This document shows positions 44,336-53,076 of a DNA stretch of 64,000 bases, in pieces; position 1 is the first letter of the stretch; each line of letters opens with the position of its first letter. This DNA is from Luteolibacter algae (GTDB lineage Bacteria; Verrucomicrobiota; Verrucomicrobiia; Verrucomicrobiales; Akkermansiaceae). Under the pieces are notes generated by a model. The model worked only from the letters and a program-made list of their open reading frames with translations. It searched no databases and had not been told where the DNA came from. The translations under genes were made by a program, and so were the position numbers. The stretch lies in assembly GCF_042683045.1 (NCBI RefSeq), contig NZ_JBHUIT010000017.1:186001-250000 (forward strand). The letters are read 5' to 3'.

Positions 44336-45598
44336 ATGCCAGTCCGTCTTTTACTTCTCACCGGGACGTTTTTGATCTCGCTCCTACTTTATATTGATCG
44401 GACCTGCATCCAGGTTGCGGGCGATGCGATCAAGCGCGATCTGAACCTTACCGACACCCAATTTGGCTGGATACTGTCCATTTTCACTTTGGGTTATGCG
44501 CTTGGCCAGACTCCATCCGGTATCCTCGCGGATCGGCATGGACCACGGAAATTACTCACAGGGGTTATCGGCTTATGGTCCGTGCTCACTGCGGTTACAG
44601 CTTCGGGGTTCAACTTTATTTCGATGATGGTGATTCGTTTCCTTTTCGGAGCCAGTGAAGCGGGAGCTTTTCCGGGCATGGCTCGTGCGACATTGAATTG
44701 GTTTCCCGTAAAAGAGCGTGGGCTTGTCACTGGAATCAATTTTTCCGCCTCCCGGCTTGGCGGTGCTGCCGCATTACCTCTGATGGTCTGGTTGATTGAG
44801 GCGGCAGGCTGGAAAGGATCTTTCCACATTCTCGGGGGAATCGGTGTGATATTTGCCATCGTTTGGTTTCTGCTTTTCCGCGATACTCCGGAGGAGGCAA
44901 AGAATATCAGCGGAAAAGAGCGGGATTACATAATCGAGCATCGCCAGAAAATCAACAGATCCGCCGATGCTCCGGAAGTCGGTTTCGGTCAGTTAGTATC
45001 CGACCGGAATGTGATTCTTTTGATGGCTCAATATTTTTGCAGCAATTTCACGTTCTTTTTTTGTCTTTCGTGGCTGTTCAAATACGTGAAAGACACCTAC
45101 GGCTTGGCAGCCGCCGACACGGCATTGTTGGCCGCATTGCCGCTATTGGGCGGTGCCGCTGGCAATTGGTTTTCCGGATGGTTGGTCGATCGGTTATATC
45201 AGAGTAAGGGAGTAACCATATCGCGGAGGATTCCAGCGATCGTTGGATTTGTTCTAGCGACAGCCGGCTTGCTACTGAGTCTTCAGATGGCCACGGCATT
45301 TCCCGCAGTTATTTGCCTGACCATCGCAGTGTTTGGTGCCGATATGACGCTGGCCTCCTCTTGGTCCTGCTGTGTGGATATCGGGGGGAAATCCTCCGGC
45401 GCGGTTTCCGGAACCATGAATATGGCCGGAAATCTGGGCTCTTTCGCTACGAGTCTGGCGTTCCCGTATTTATTGGCATGGTTCGGCAGCACGACGCCCT
45501 TTTTCTTCATCGCCGCATCGTTGAACGCGGCTGCTGTCATCTTTTGGTTTATGATCCGGCCGGACGAGGGGTTCGATGCCAGGAGCTTTCGTCCGTAG
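44336..45598 (+). CDS. MFS transporter, anion:cation symporter-like
   Basis: 420 residues, about 12 hydrophobic segments. LLLYIDRTCIQVAGDAIKRD at the N-terminus, GQTPSGILADRHGPRKLL (the MFS loop 2-3 motif), FGASEAGAFPGMARATLNWFP and RGLVTGINFSASRLGG match the ACS family, which imports hexuronates, galactonate, glucarate and similar acids with protons. It supports an acidic sugar as the operon's substrate. Start lies 36 bases after the cyclase gene. Confidence 0.88.
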   Translation: MPVRLLLLTGTFLISLLLYIDRTCIQVAGDAIKRDLNLTDTQFGWILSIFTLGYALGQTPSGILADRHGPRKLLTGVIGLWSVLTAVTASGFNFISMMVIRFLFGASEAGAFPGMARATLNWFPVKERGLVTGINFSASRLGGAAALPLMVWLIEAAGWKGSFHILGGIGVIFAIVWFLLFRDTPEEAKNISGKERDYIIEHRQKINRSADAPEVGFGQLVSDRNVILLMAQYFCSNFTFFFCLSWLFKYVKDTYGLAAADTALLAALPLLGGAAGNWFSGWLVDRLYQSKGVTISRRIPAIVGFVLATAGLLLSLQMATAFPAVICLTIAVFGADMTLASSWSCCVDIGGKSSGAVSGTMNMAGNLGSFATSLAFPYLLAWFGSTTPFFFIAASLNAAAVIFWFMIRPDEGFDARSFRP

Positions 45599-45635
45599 CC
45601 TCCCGATTTTATCAAAAAATTAATTTCTATCATTT

Positions 45636-46649
45636 ATGAAAGTTCTCAAAGGAGTGTGCATCGGCGCGGGCTACTTCAGCCATTTTCAATACGAGGCATG
45701 GCAGCGGATTCCGGAAGTAGAGATCGTGGCATTTTCCAATCGTGATGCCGAACGCTCCCAGTCGATCAAAGATCAATACGGGATTCAACGTAGTTATACA
45801 GATTGGCGGGAGATGCTGGAGCAGGAACAACCGGATTTTGTGGATATCATCACGCCACCGCCGACTCATCTGGAGATTTGTAGATTCGCGGCCGGGCTGG
45901 GGATCGATATCATCTGTCAGAAACCACTTGGGACGACCTTGGATATTGCCAAAGAGATCGTCAGTTCCACCGAAAACGTTCGCTTTATGGTCCATGAAAA
46001 TTTTCGGTTTCAGCCATGGTATCGCGAGATAAAATGTCAGCTGGAAGCAGGTTCCATAGGAAGGCTTCACTCGATTTACATGCGTTCGAGGATGGGCGAT
46101 GGGTGGGGGGATCAAGCCTACATACCACGACAGCCGTATTTCAGAGATTACCCGAAACTTCTGATTTACGAGACCGGCGTGCATTTCATCGATACCTTCC
46201 GTTATTTGGCTGGTGAAGTAACGGGGGCGTCGGCCTGGTTGCGTCGATTGAATCCCGTTATCAAGGGCGAGGATTGTGGGTTAATGATCCTAGAGCATGA
46301 GAATGGCTGTATCTCCCAATGGGACGCGAACCGCTACAATGAGCCTCCTCACGGAGTGAATGCGCGCTATACCTTTGGAGAGATGTTGCTTGAAGGGACC
46401 GAAGGAAGCATCCGGCTCGGGCTGGATGGCCGTCTCATTTTACAGCGGTTGGGTGAAGAGGCGAATGTGATCAGCTACCAGCCTTCCGCACACGGCTTCG
46501 CAGGAGACTGCGTGTATGCGTGCCAGCGTCATTTTATCGACAGATTGCTGGATGGGAACGATTTTGAAACGAGCGGGAATGAGTATTTGAAGACGATGCA
46601 GGTGCAGGAAGAAGTTTATCAAAATGCTGAAACCCGGAAGAAAATTTAA
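45636..46649 (+). CDS. Gfo/Idh/MocA-family oxidoreductase
   Basis: 337 residues. Rossmann start CIGAGYFSHF; ITPPPTHLEI; CQKPLGTT, with the catalytic Lys of the EKP position kept although Glu is Gln; ETGVHFIDTF supplies the His. The family oxidises sugars or inositols with NAD(P). It sits between the transporter and the four-helix/VOC gene; with the first gene it makes two dehydrogenases in the operon. Confidence 0.9.
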   Translation: MKVLKGVCIGAGYFSHFQYEAWQRIPEVEIVAFSNRDAERSQSIKDQYGIQRSYTDWREMLEQEQPDFVDIITPPPTHLEICRFAAGLGIDIICQKPLGTTLDIAKEIVSSTENVRFMVHENFRFQPWYREIKCQLEAGSIGRLHSIYMRSRMGDGWGDQAYIPRQPYFRDYPKLLIYETGVHFIDTFRYLAGEVTGASAWLRRLNPVIKGEDCGLMILEHENGCISQWDANRYNEPPHGVNARYTFGEMLLEGTEGSIRLGLDGRLILQRLGEEANVISYQPSAHGFAGDCVYACQRHFIDRLLDGNDFETSGNEYLKTMQVQEEVYQNAETRKKI

Positions 46650-46658
46650 TTGGGCGTT

Positions 46659-47375
46659 ATGGACAGGAAGATGATTTCAGAAGGACTGTGGAGATTTTAC
46701 GTCGATCTCGGTAAGGTGATCAACACGATCCCGGAGGGGAGGATCGGGGATCGTGTAGCCGAAGCATTGCTCCAGTGCGGCACATCCCAAATGATGCATT
46801 TTGATCATTCCGGGGATAAGGAATTTTCCGGATGCCGGGAGCAATGCTGCCAGGATCTACGTGAAGCGATGGGCTGGCTGAAGTATGCTGAACAAACGGA
46901 AGTTCTACCCACGGACTCGACCTCGCGGCTGCTCGAGGAAGCGAAGAATCTACTGGAACAGCTACAGGAAACGTCTTCGATTCCCGGCTATCGTGGGCTG
47001 GACCATTTGGCTATTGCCGTGGCTTCTACCGAGGAAGCCTTGCAGCTTTGGCGGGATAGAATGGGCTTTCCAGTGGTTTGTTCCGAGGTGGTAAATGAGG
47101 GCTCGGTGCGGCTGACGCATTTGGATCTGGGCAATACTCACCTGCAGCTTGTTGAGCCTTTGCTGGAGGGGCATCCATTGTATGCCTGGCTGGCCGATAA
47201 CGGAGGGGCGGGCTTGCATCACCTTTGCTTCCGAGTCGAAGATATTGATACCGTGATGACCGCTTCACCACTGCCGACAGCAGCGAAATCCCATCAGGGA
47301 ACCGGAGGCAAAAGAGCGGTTTTCCTCGAAAAGAAACACACGGGTAACGTGCTGATGGAATACACTGGTGCGTGA
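46659..47375 (+). CDS. Four-helix-bundle domain fused to a VOC-fold domain
   Basis: 238 residues from the ATG at 46659 (TTG at 46650 also possible). Residues about 5-105 are helical and match the pattern of small four-helix-bundle proteins related to the 23S rRNA intervening-sequence protein family: RIGDRVAEALLQC, GDKEFSGCREQCCQDLREAMGWLKYA, RLLEEAKNLLEQL. From about 115 a glyoxalase/VOC domain follows (GLDHLAIAVASTEEALQLWRDRMG, THLQLVEPL, GLHHLCFRVEDID, FLEKKHTGNVLMEY), most like methylmalonyl-CoA epimerase. His/Glu metal ligands look intact. The combination is unusual. The stop overlaps the kinase start by 4 bases. Confidence 0.75.
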   Translation: MDRKMISEGLWRFYVDLGKVINTIPEGRIGDRVAEALLQCGTSQMMHFDHSGDKEFSGCREQCCQDLREAMGWLKYAEQTEVLPTDSTSRLLEEAKNLLEQLQETSSIPGYRGLDHLAIAVASTEEALQLWRDRMGFPVVCSEVVNEGSVRLTHLDLGNTHLQLVEPLLEGHPLYAWLADNGGAGLHHLCFRVEDIDTVMTASPLPTAAKSHQGTGGKRAVFLEKKHTGNVLMEYTGA

Positions 47376-48703
47376 AGCTGCGAAATGAATTTTTCTCTCA
47401 AGAAACCATGCTCATTATATTAGATGACGATCCCACGGGCACGCAAACAACGCGCGGTTTGCCCGTTCTTACCGAGTGGACGGTGGATGCTCTCAAGTCA
47501 GAAATTGATCGGGATGGTGAAGCATTTTTTATTCTGACAAACAGTCGTGCACTGACGGAAAAGGCTGCGATCGATCTCAATCAAACCATCGCAAGAAATC
47601 TTTCCGTGGCGGCGGCAGGACGAAAATTCACCTTGGTTTCCCGGGGAGATTCCACGTTGCGCGGTCATTTTCCGCTGGAGACAGATGTTCTCTCTGCGGA
47701 GCTGGGGCCATTTGATGCGACTTTTCTTATCCCGTTTTTTGAAGCCGGTGGAAGAATCACGCAAGAGGATGTCCATTATGTCCGGGAAGGCGAAAGACTC
47801 ATCCCGGTTGGGGAGACACCATTTGCAAAAGATCCGACATTTGGTTTTAGCTCGTCCAATCTCAAAGACTATATTGTGGAAAAATCGCACGGCCGGATTG
47901 CCACATCGGAGGTTTTTTCCCTTTCGCTCGAAGTGCTCCGATCCGGAGTCGGATTTGTGCGGGATGCTGTGGTGGAGTTGCCGGAAGGATGCCATTGTAT
48001 TGTGAATGCTACCTTGCCGTCCGATCTACAGGCTTTTGCCGCAGGGCTGAAACTCGCGGAAAAGGCGGGACGGCGCTTCTTGTTTCGCACAGCGGCGGAG
48101 TTTGTCGCTGCCTATTTGGGACAAGCTACCGGCGAACTACTAGATCCGGCGAAGTTGGGTCCGTCGTCCGGAATAGGTGGTTTGATCGTTGTTGGCTCCC
48201 ATGTGCCAAAAAGCACGGTGCAGCTTGAAAGGCTGATCTCCGGGGAAATCATGGAGCCAATCGAGCTCAATGTTGCTTCCCTGCTGAACGAAGATAAGCG
48301 CGCTGCGGAGATCGATGCTGCGGGTGCCAGAATGGCTGCCACCCTTGGAGCGGGGCGCGATGCTGTCCTTTTCACAAGTAGGAAAAGAATAGACGGTCTG
48401 GATGGTGAATCGTCTTTGGAGATTGCCGGAAAGGTCTCCAGCGCACTGGTGGAACTTGTCGGAGGACTAAACGTGCGCCCCCGCTATTTGGTTGCGAAAG
48501 GAGGCATCACCTCCAGCGATCTTGCCACTAAGGCCCTACGGGTGAAACGGGCAATCGTTGTCGGGCAAATATTACCCGGTGTGCCGGTCTGGGAGATCGG
48601 GGAGGATTCGCTTTTTCCAGGGCTGCTCTATGTGGTCTTTCCCGGGAACGTGGGCTCTGAAGATGCTCTCGTAAGACTTGCTGAAAATCTCTCAATCAAA
48701 TGA
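47372..48703 (+). CDS. DUF1537 four-carbon acid sugar kinase family protein
   Basis: 443 residues from the GTG at 47372 that overlaps the preceding stop. N-terminal signature LIILDDDPTGTQTTRGLPVLT and VSRGDSTLRGHFPLETDVL; C-terminal nucleotide-binding domain with VAKGGITSSDLATKALRVKR, VGQILPGVPVW and FPGNVGSEDALV. Characterised members phosphorylate erythronate, threonate or 3-oxo-tetronates and work with a dehydrogenase (PdxA2 or OtnC/OtnI sets). Here the partner would be an isocitrate-type dehydrogenase, a different arrangement. Confidence 0.9.
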   Translation: MKLRNEFFSQETMLIILDDDPTGTQTTRGLPVLTEWTVDALKSEIDRDGEAFFILTNSRALTEKAAIDLNQTIARNLSVAAAGRKFTLVSRGDSTLRGHFPLETDVLSAELGPFDATFLIPFFEAGGRITQEDVHYVREGERLIPVGETPFAKDPTFGFSSSNLKDYIVEKSHGRIATSEVFSLSLEVLRSGVGFVRDAVVELPEGCHCIVNATLPSDLQAFAAGLKLAEKAGRRFLFRTAAEFVAAYLGQATGELLDPAKLGPSSGIGGLIVVGSHVPKSTVQLERLISGEIMEPIELNVASLLNEDKRAAEIDAAGARMAATLGAGRDAVLFTSRKRIDGLDGESSLEIAGKVSSALVELVGGLNVRPRYLVAKGGITSSDLATKALRVKRAIVVGQILPGVPVWEIGEDSLFPGLLYVVFPGNVGSEDALVRLAENLSIK

Positions 48704-49692
48704 AACGAATTACTTTTTTTCTTATCACTGTTTTTGCCTGCAAGTCAGCTATCTCCCATGCCAGGGAAACAACGGAGGAATGGCGGGAGCTGGCTCTTTC
48801 CACGCATCCCACAGCACGGCATGAGGCTACCTTCCTATCCCACGAAGGGAAGTGTTACCTTCTGGGCGGGAGACGGATCAATCCCGTGGATGAATTTGAT
48901 CCAAAAACCAAAACGTGGAGATCGATGGCGAAATCTCCGATCGAGTTACACCATTTCCAGGCGATAAGTTACGATGGTAAAATCTGGATCGTCGGGGCCC
49001 TGACTGGTCCCTATCCGGGAGAGAAACCGGTGGCGAATATTTACATTTTCGATCCCCGGGAAAATGAATGGTCGGTAGGGCCTGAGATACCGGAAGGCAG
49101 ACGGCGCGGGAGCAACGGAGTCGTATTACACGAAGGGAAAATTTATTTGGTTTGCGGTATACGCAACGGTCATATCGGCGGATATGTCTCGTGGCTGGAT
49201 AGTTACGATCCGGTCAGAAAAGAATGGAAAATACTGCCGGATGCTCCGCGCCCGAGAGATCACTTTGGCGCGGCTCTCGTTGACGGGAAAATCATCGCCG
49301 CAGGCGGGAGAACCACCTCTCAGGAAACGAAACAAGTCTTTGATCTGGTAATCCCGGAAGCAGATATTTTTGATATTAAGGCCCAGACTTGGAGCACCGC
49401 AATCGACCCTATCCCCACACCGCGCGCGGGGACGATGACGATTTCCCTGGCCGATCGCGCAGTGATTGCCGGAGGAGAAAGCATGCGTGAGAAAGCACAT
49501 GATGAAGTGGAAGCTCTGGATCCTGCTTCGGGAAAATGGGAAAGCTGGCCATCGTTGGTCACCGGCCGCCATGGCACTGGATTGGCCATGGTAGACGGGA
49601 TGCTTTACACCGCCGCCGGATGTGCGGTCCGGGGCGGCGGGAAAGAGATCAACAGCACGGAAGTCTTATCCATGCCGGTTGAGAAGAAATGA
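48700..49692 (+). CDS. Exported Kelch-repeat protein
   Basis: 330 residues. Signal peptide RITFFLITVFACKSAISHA, then five to six Kelch blades, e.g. CYLLGGRRINPVDEFDPKTKTW, IWIVGALTGPYPGE, IYLVCGIRNGHIG, IIAAGGRT and AVIAGGES. Such periplasmic or secreted beta-propellers include the sialic acid mutarotase NanM, so a sugar mutarotase/binding role outside the inner membrane is plausible. It overlaps the kinase gene by 4 bases and ends the operon, 10 bases from the convergent pepP. Confidence 0.82.
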   Translation: MKRITFFLITVFACKSAISHARETTEEWRELALSTHPTARHEATFLSHEGKCYLLGGRRINPVDEFDPKTKTWRSMAKSPIELHHFQAISYDGKIWIVGALTGPYPGEKPVANIYIFDPRENEWSVGPEIPEGRRRGSNGVVLHEGKIYLVCGIRNGHIGGYVSWLDSYDPVRKEWKILPDAPRPRDHFGAALVDGKIIAAGGRTTSQETKQVFDLVIPEADIFDIKAQTWSTAIDPIPTPRAGTMTISLADRAVIAGGESMREKAHDEVEALDPASGKWESWPSLVTGRHGTGLAMVDGMLYTAAGCAVRGGGKEINSTEVLSMPVEKK

Positions 49693-49702
49693 AGCGGGAG
49701 CC

Positions 49703-50989
49703 TCAGGACATCAACGCTTCAATCTCATCCGGATCAAGAGGTATGCTTGCCATCAGATCCGTGTTTTCTGTCTCTCCAATAAGGTAGTTGTTTTCCAAAC
49801 GGATACCGATGTTTTCCCCGGGGATATAGATGCCTGGCTCAATTGTAAAAACCATGCCGGCGGCGACGGGTCCGTGGGATGGTGAGACGTCGTGAACGTC
49901 CAAGCCCAGATGATGGGAGGTGCCATGCATGAAATATTTCCTTACGAGAGGTTTGGTCGCGGGTTGAGCCGCTGCTTGTTCTTCAGTAAACAAGCCTAGT
50001 GCGATAAGCTCTTTCTCCATTTCGGAAAGGATGCTTGCCTGGAAATCTGCAATGAAAATTCCCGGCCGAAGTATGGAATTTGCAAATTTCATGATACGTA
50101 GAACCGCCTCATAGACTTCGCGTTGGCGTGGCGAAAATTTTCCGGAGACAGGGATGGTCCGTGTCATGTCCGCATTCCAGCCACCATATTCTGCGGCGAC
50201 ATCCATCAGGAGCAAATCACCTGCCACGAGTTTTTGGTCGTTTGTGATGTAGTGAAGCACGCACGCATTTTTTCCTCCCGCAATGATCGGTGTGTAAGCG
50301 AAGCCGCGAGATCCGGATTTGATGAATTCATGAATGAATTCCGCTTCGACTTCCCATTCTCCAAGGCCCGGTTTTACAAATGGCAGAACTCTCCGGAAAC
50401 CGGCTTCCGTGATACGGCATGCTTCTTTGGTAAACTCGATCTCTTCCGCGCTTTTGATTACGCGCAGCTTGTGCAGCAGGGGGGCGAGGCGCTTGTAATT
50501 ATGGAGAGGAAAGCGCCCCTGGCATTCTTTGATAAAACGCGCGTTTCGAGACTCGACGGTGACGTCCGCGCGAGGATGTTCATTGGTCGTAAGATAGATA
50601 TTTTCCGCCTGAGGGGCGAGCCGATTGAAAATATTATCGAAGTTCGATACCCATTCCACACGGCTAATTCCGGTCCGCCCGGTGGCTTGTTCTTTTGTCA
50701 GTTTAGCGCCTTCCCAGACGGCTATGAACTCATTGGTCTCACGGACGAAGAGAATTTCCCTATCGGCGGGGTCATGGGCCTCGGGAAATACGAGTAATAC
50801 AGTTTCCTCCTGGGCGATTCCGGTTAGGTAGAAGAGATCGTTGCTTTGCTTGAAGGGCAATGTCGCATCGGCATTGCTCGGATAGACATCATTCGAATGA
50901 ATGATAGCAAGACTGGCTGGCTCAAGCATCGTGGTAAGGTTCTCGCGGTGCTTGGTGAAAAGTGATGCGGAAGGGAGTTTTGTGCGCAT
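49703..50989 (-). CDS. pepP: Xaa-Pro aminopeptidase (aminopeptidase P)
   Basis: 428 residues from the ATG at 50989; a longer frame to 51226 adds an unrelated extension. N-terminal aminopeptidase-P domain with SNDLFYLTGIAQEETVLLVFPE, then the pita-bread catalytic domain: metal ligands in LLMDVAAEYGGWNADMTRT (two Asp), HGTSHHLGLDVHD (His), TIEPGIYI (Glu) and IRLENNYLI (Glu). It removes the N-terminal residue before proline in the cytosol. Divergent from trpF across 154 bases. Confidence 0.93.
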   Translation of the reverse strand: MRTKLPSASLFTKHRENLTTMLEPASLAIIHSNDVYPSNADATLPFKQSNDLFYLTGIAQEETVLLVFPEAHDPADREILFVRETNEFIAVWEGAKLTKEQATGRTGISRVEWVSNFDNIFNRLAPQAENIYLTTNEHPRADVTVESRNARFIKECQGRFPLHNYKRLAPLLHKLRVIKSAEEIEFTKEACRITEAGFRRVLPFVKPGLGEWEVEAEFIHEFIKSGSRGFAYTPIIAGGKNACVLHYITNDQKLVAGDLLLMDVAAEYGGWNADMTRTIPVSGKFSPRQREVYEAVLRIMKFANSILRPGIFIADFQASILSEMEKELIALGLFTEEQAAAQPATKPLVRKYFMHGTSHHLGLDVHDVSPSHGPVAAGMVFTIEPGIYIPGENIGIRLENNYLIGETENTDLMASIPLDPDEIEALMS

Positions 50990-51143
50990 GCCGGGAGTCT
51001 CTCCCATAGCCGCCCTTTGTCGAGAATTGGCTGTTATTTGCCGCTCGGGAATGGAGTGTGAAAGCGAGTTCGGCATTTTAGCCATGGTTACCGGCTTGCA
51101 ATGCAAGGCATGCTGTGGAGAGCTTGTGGGGGGGAAAGTTAAT

Positions 51144-51788
51144 ATGAGTTTTTTTGATCCTGGCAGAACGTCTTTGAAAGTTTGTGGTGTGACGCGGGAA
51201 GCTGACGCCTTGAGATTGGTGGACATGGGGGTGGATGCCGTTGGTTTTAATTTTTGGCCGAAATCAAAACGCTACCTGGACCCTGAAAAAGCAGTTTGGT
51301 CTCTGGACCTCGCTGAAAAAATCCTCCGTGTGGGGGTCTTCGTCAACGAAAGGGGCGATCTTCCATATCGGCTGTTTGGTGAGGGCCTGATTGATGTCGT
51401 CCAGCTTCATGGCGATGAAGCACCTGAAATTACTGCGAACTTTGTGAAAGCGGGAATTCCAGTCATAAAAGCCGTGGGTGTGAAGGATGAGAGCGATTTA
51501 TCTCTTGCCGGACGGCACGATTCCGATGCCATCCTGCTCGATGCTCATGCACCGCAAGTTTTTGGCGGGACCGGGGTTACCTTTGATTGGCGTTTGGCAA
51601 AGCGTTTTCAAATGGACTTCCCGGAAAAGGTCTTAATCCTCGCCGGAGGAATTACGGCTGAAAATGCCGCGGAAGCGGTTCGGCAGGTGGCACCGGCTGC
51701 CCTTGATGTGGCATCCGGTGCGGAAATCTCACCCGGCATCAAAGATTTTGAAAAAGTGGCGGCACTATTGGCTGCTTGCAGAAAATGA
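51144..51788 (+). CDS. trpF: Phosphoribosylanthranilate isomerase
   Basis: 214 residues from the ATG at 51144, which has GGGGAAAG 7 bases upstream, one of the few good Shine-Dalgarno sites here; the frame extends upstream to 50901 but is overlapped by pepP. TIM-barrel motifs: KVCGVTREAD, GFNFWPKSKRY, VQLHGDEAPE, LLDAHAP, GGTGVTFDW and LAGGITAENA. Third step of tryptophan synthesis after anthranilate. Isolated from other trp genes; tatD is coupled to it (4-base overlap). Confidence 0.95.
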   Translation: MSFFDPGRTSLKVCGVTREADALRLVDMGVDAVGFNFWPKSKRYLDPEKAVWSLDLAEKILRVGVFVNERGDLPYRLFGEGLIDVVQLHGDEAPEITANFVKAGIPVIKAVGVKDESDLSLAGRHDSDAILLDAHAPQVFGGTGVTFDWRLAKRFQMDFPEKVLILAGGITAENAAEAVRQVAPAALDVASGAEISPGIKDFEKVAALLAACRK

Positions 51789-52594
51789 TTATGTTCACCG
51801 ATTCACACTGTCACCTGGCCTCCCATCGCTATGAGGAAGACGAAATTCCAGCAATCATCCAACGTGCGGATGAGATAGGGATCCACAGAATGGTTTCTCT
51901 CGCTACCTCGCTTGAGGATGTGGAAAGAAATTTGGAAATAGCGAAGGATAGGCGGGTCCGGGTCGCGCTCGGGATCCATCCTTGTGATGTGCACAATGCG
52001 CCAGATGACGCGACCGACCGCCTCGCGCCCTACGTGGGAGATCAGCGCGTGTGTGCGATTGGAGAGACGGGCCTCGATTACTTTCATCCGGCGCCGGACG
52101 GTTGGGAAGAAATGGAATTCCGGAAAAGGCAGCAGGAATTCCTTAGGCTCCATTTCGAGCTTGCGAGTCAATCCGGATTGAATGTGGTGATCCACACAAG
52201 GGATAAGGAAGGGAGCCAGTCATTCGATGACGCGCTTGCGATTTATCGCGATTACTCGGATCGAGTCCGCGCGGTATTTCATTGCTTCATCTCCGGGTGG
52301 GAGCTGGCGCAAAAGGTGATTGATGAAGGGGGCGTGTTGTCTTTCGGCGGAGTTTCCACTTTCAAAAAATCCCACGATTTGAGAACGACGCTGGGGAAAT
52401 GTCCGGTTGGAAGCTTCATGCTGGAAACGGATTCGCCTTATCTCGCTCCCGAGCCGCTGCGTGGCAAACGCAACGAACCGGCGCTGGCAATGCATGTGGC
52501 GAAGGTAGTCGCAGAGTGCCGGGGTGAAACTCTTGAAGAACTTGCTGCCCATACAGAACTTGTGGTAGAAAACTTTTTTCGATGGGAAAAATGA
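51785..52594 (+). CDS. tatD: TatD-family DNase/hydrolase
   Basis: 269 residues from the ATG at 51785 (51791 also possible). Metal ligands: FTDSHCHL, GETGLDY, VIHTRD, FHCFISG and LETDSPYLAPEPLRGKRNEP. Family members are 3'-5' DNases or deacylases. Cytosolic. Translationally coupled to trpF. Confidence 0.93.
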   Translation: MIMFTDSHCHLASHRYEEDEIPAIIQRADEIGIHRMVSLATSLEDVERNLEIAKDRRVRVALGIHPCDVHNAPDDATDRLAPYVGDQRVCAIGETGLDYFHPAPDGWEEMEFRKRQQEFLRLHFELASQSGLNVVIHTRDKEGSQSFDDALAIYRDYSDRVRAVFHCFISGWELAQKVIDEGGVLSFGGVSTFKKSHDLRTTLGKCPVGSFMLETDSPYLAPEPLRGKRNEPALAMHVAKVVAECRGETLEELAAHTELVVENFFRWEK

Positions 52595-52676
52595 TTCATC
52601 TTGAATAATCCTCCCACTGGTAATCGTTATCTATCCACTGACTGAAGTCATCCAACCAACCCATTTCTCATATTTT

Positions 52677-53072
52677 ATGAAATTCACTTTACTCCTTCCA
52701 ATGGCAGCTGCCTCTGCTTTCCTCGCATCCTGTGCAAACAATGGCGGTGGCGAAGATTATGATGTCTCCAACCCTTATGCTGCCCCCGATTACGGAGATG
52801 CATCCGGCTCTCCCTATCAAAGTGATGTGAATCCCGCCTACGATGCGCCTGCTGTCTACGAGGACACCACGCCGGCACCGAGTCAGTCCAGCCCTTCCCC
52901 AAGTTATTCCGCTCCCGCAGCCCAGCCAAAAGTCCACACAGTGGTTCGCGGGGATTCCCTTTGGAGCATCAGCCGGAAATATGGTGTGACGATCGATGCG
53001 ATCAAACGCGCCAACGGACTCACCCGCGATACCGCGGTGCTTGGTGCCAAATTGCAAATTCCAGCAAGTTAA
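52677..53072 (+). CDS. LysM-domain lipoprotein
   Basis: 131 residues. Lipobox FLASC after a hydrophobic signal sequence; a Pro/Ser/Ala/Tyr-rich linker of about 65 residues; one LysM domain at the C-terminus (HTVVRGDSLWSISRKYGVTIDAIKRANG), which binds peptidoglycan. Probably a lipid-anchored wall-binding protein. The thioredoxin-like gene follows after 4 bases. Confidence 0.88.
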   Translation: MKFTLLLPMAAASAFLASCANNGGGEDYDVSNPYAAPDYGDASGSPYQSDVNPAYDAPAVYEDTTPAPSQSSPSPSYSAPAAQPKVHTVVRGDSLWSISRKYGVTIDAIKRANGLTRDTAVLGAKLQIPAS

Positions 53073-53076
53073 CCGA

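Noticed and set aside
50901..51143. N-terminal extension of trpF
   Set aside because: It overlaps the pepP start on the other strand and has no TrpF similarity; 51144 has a good Shine-Dalgarno.
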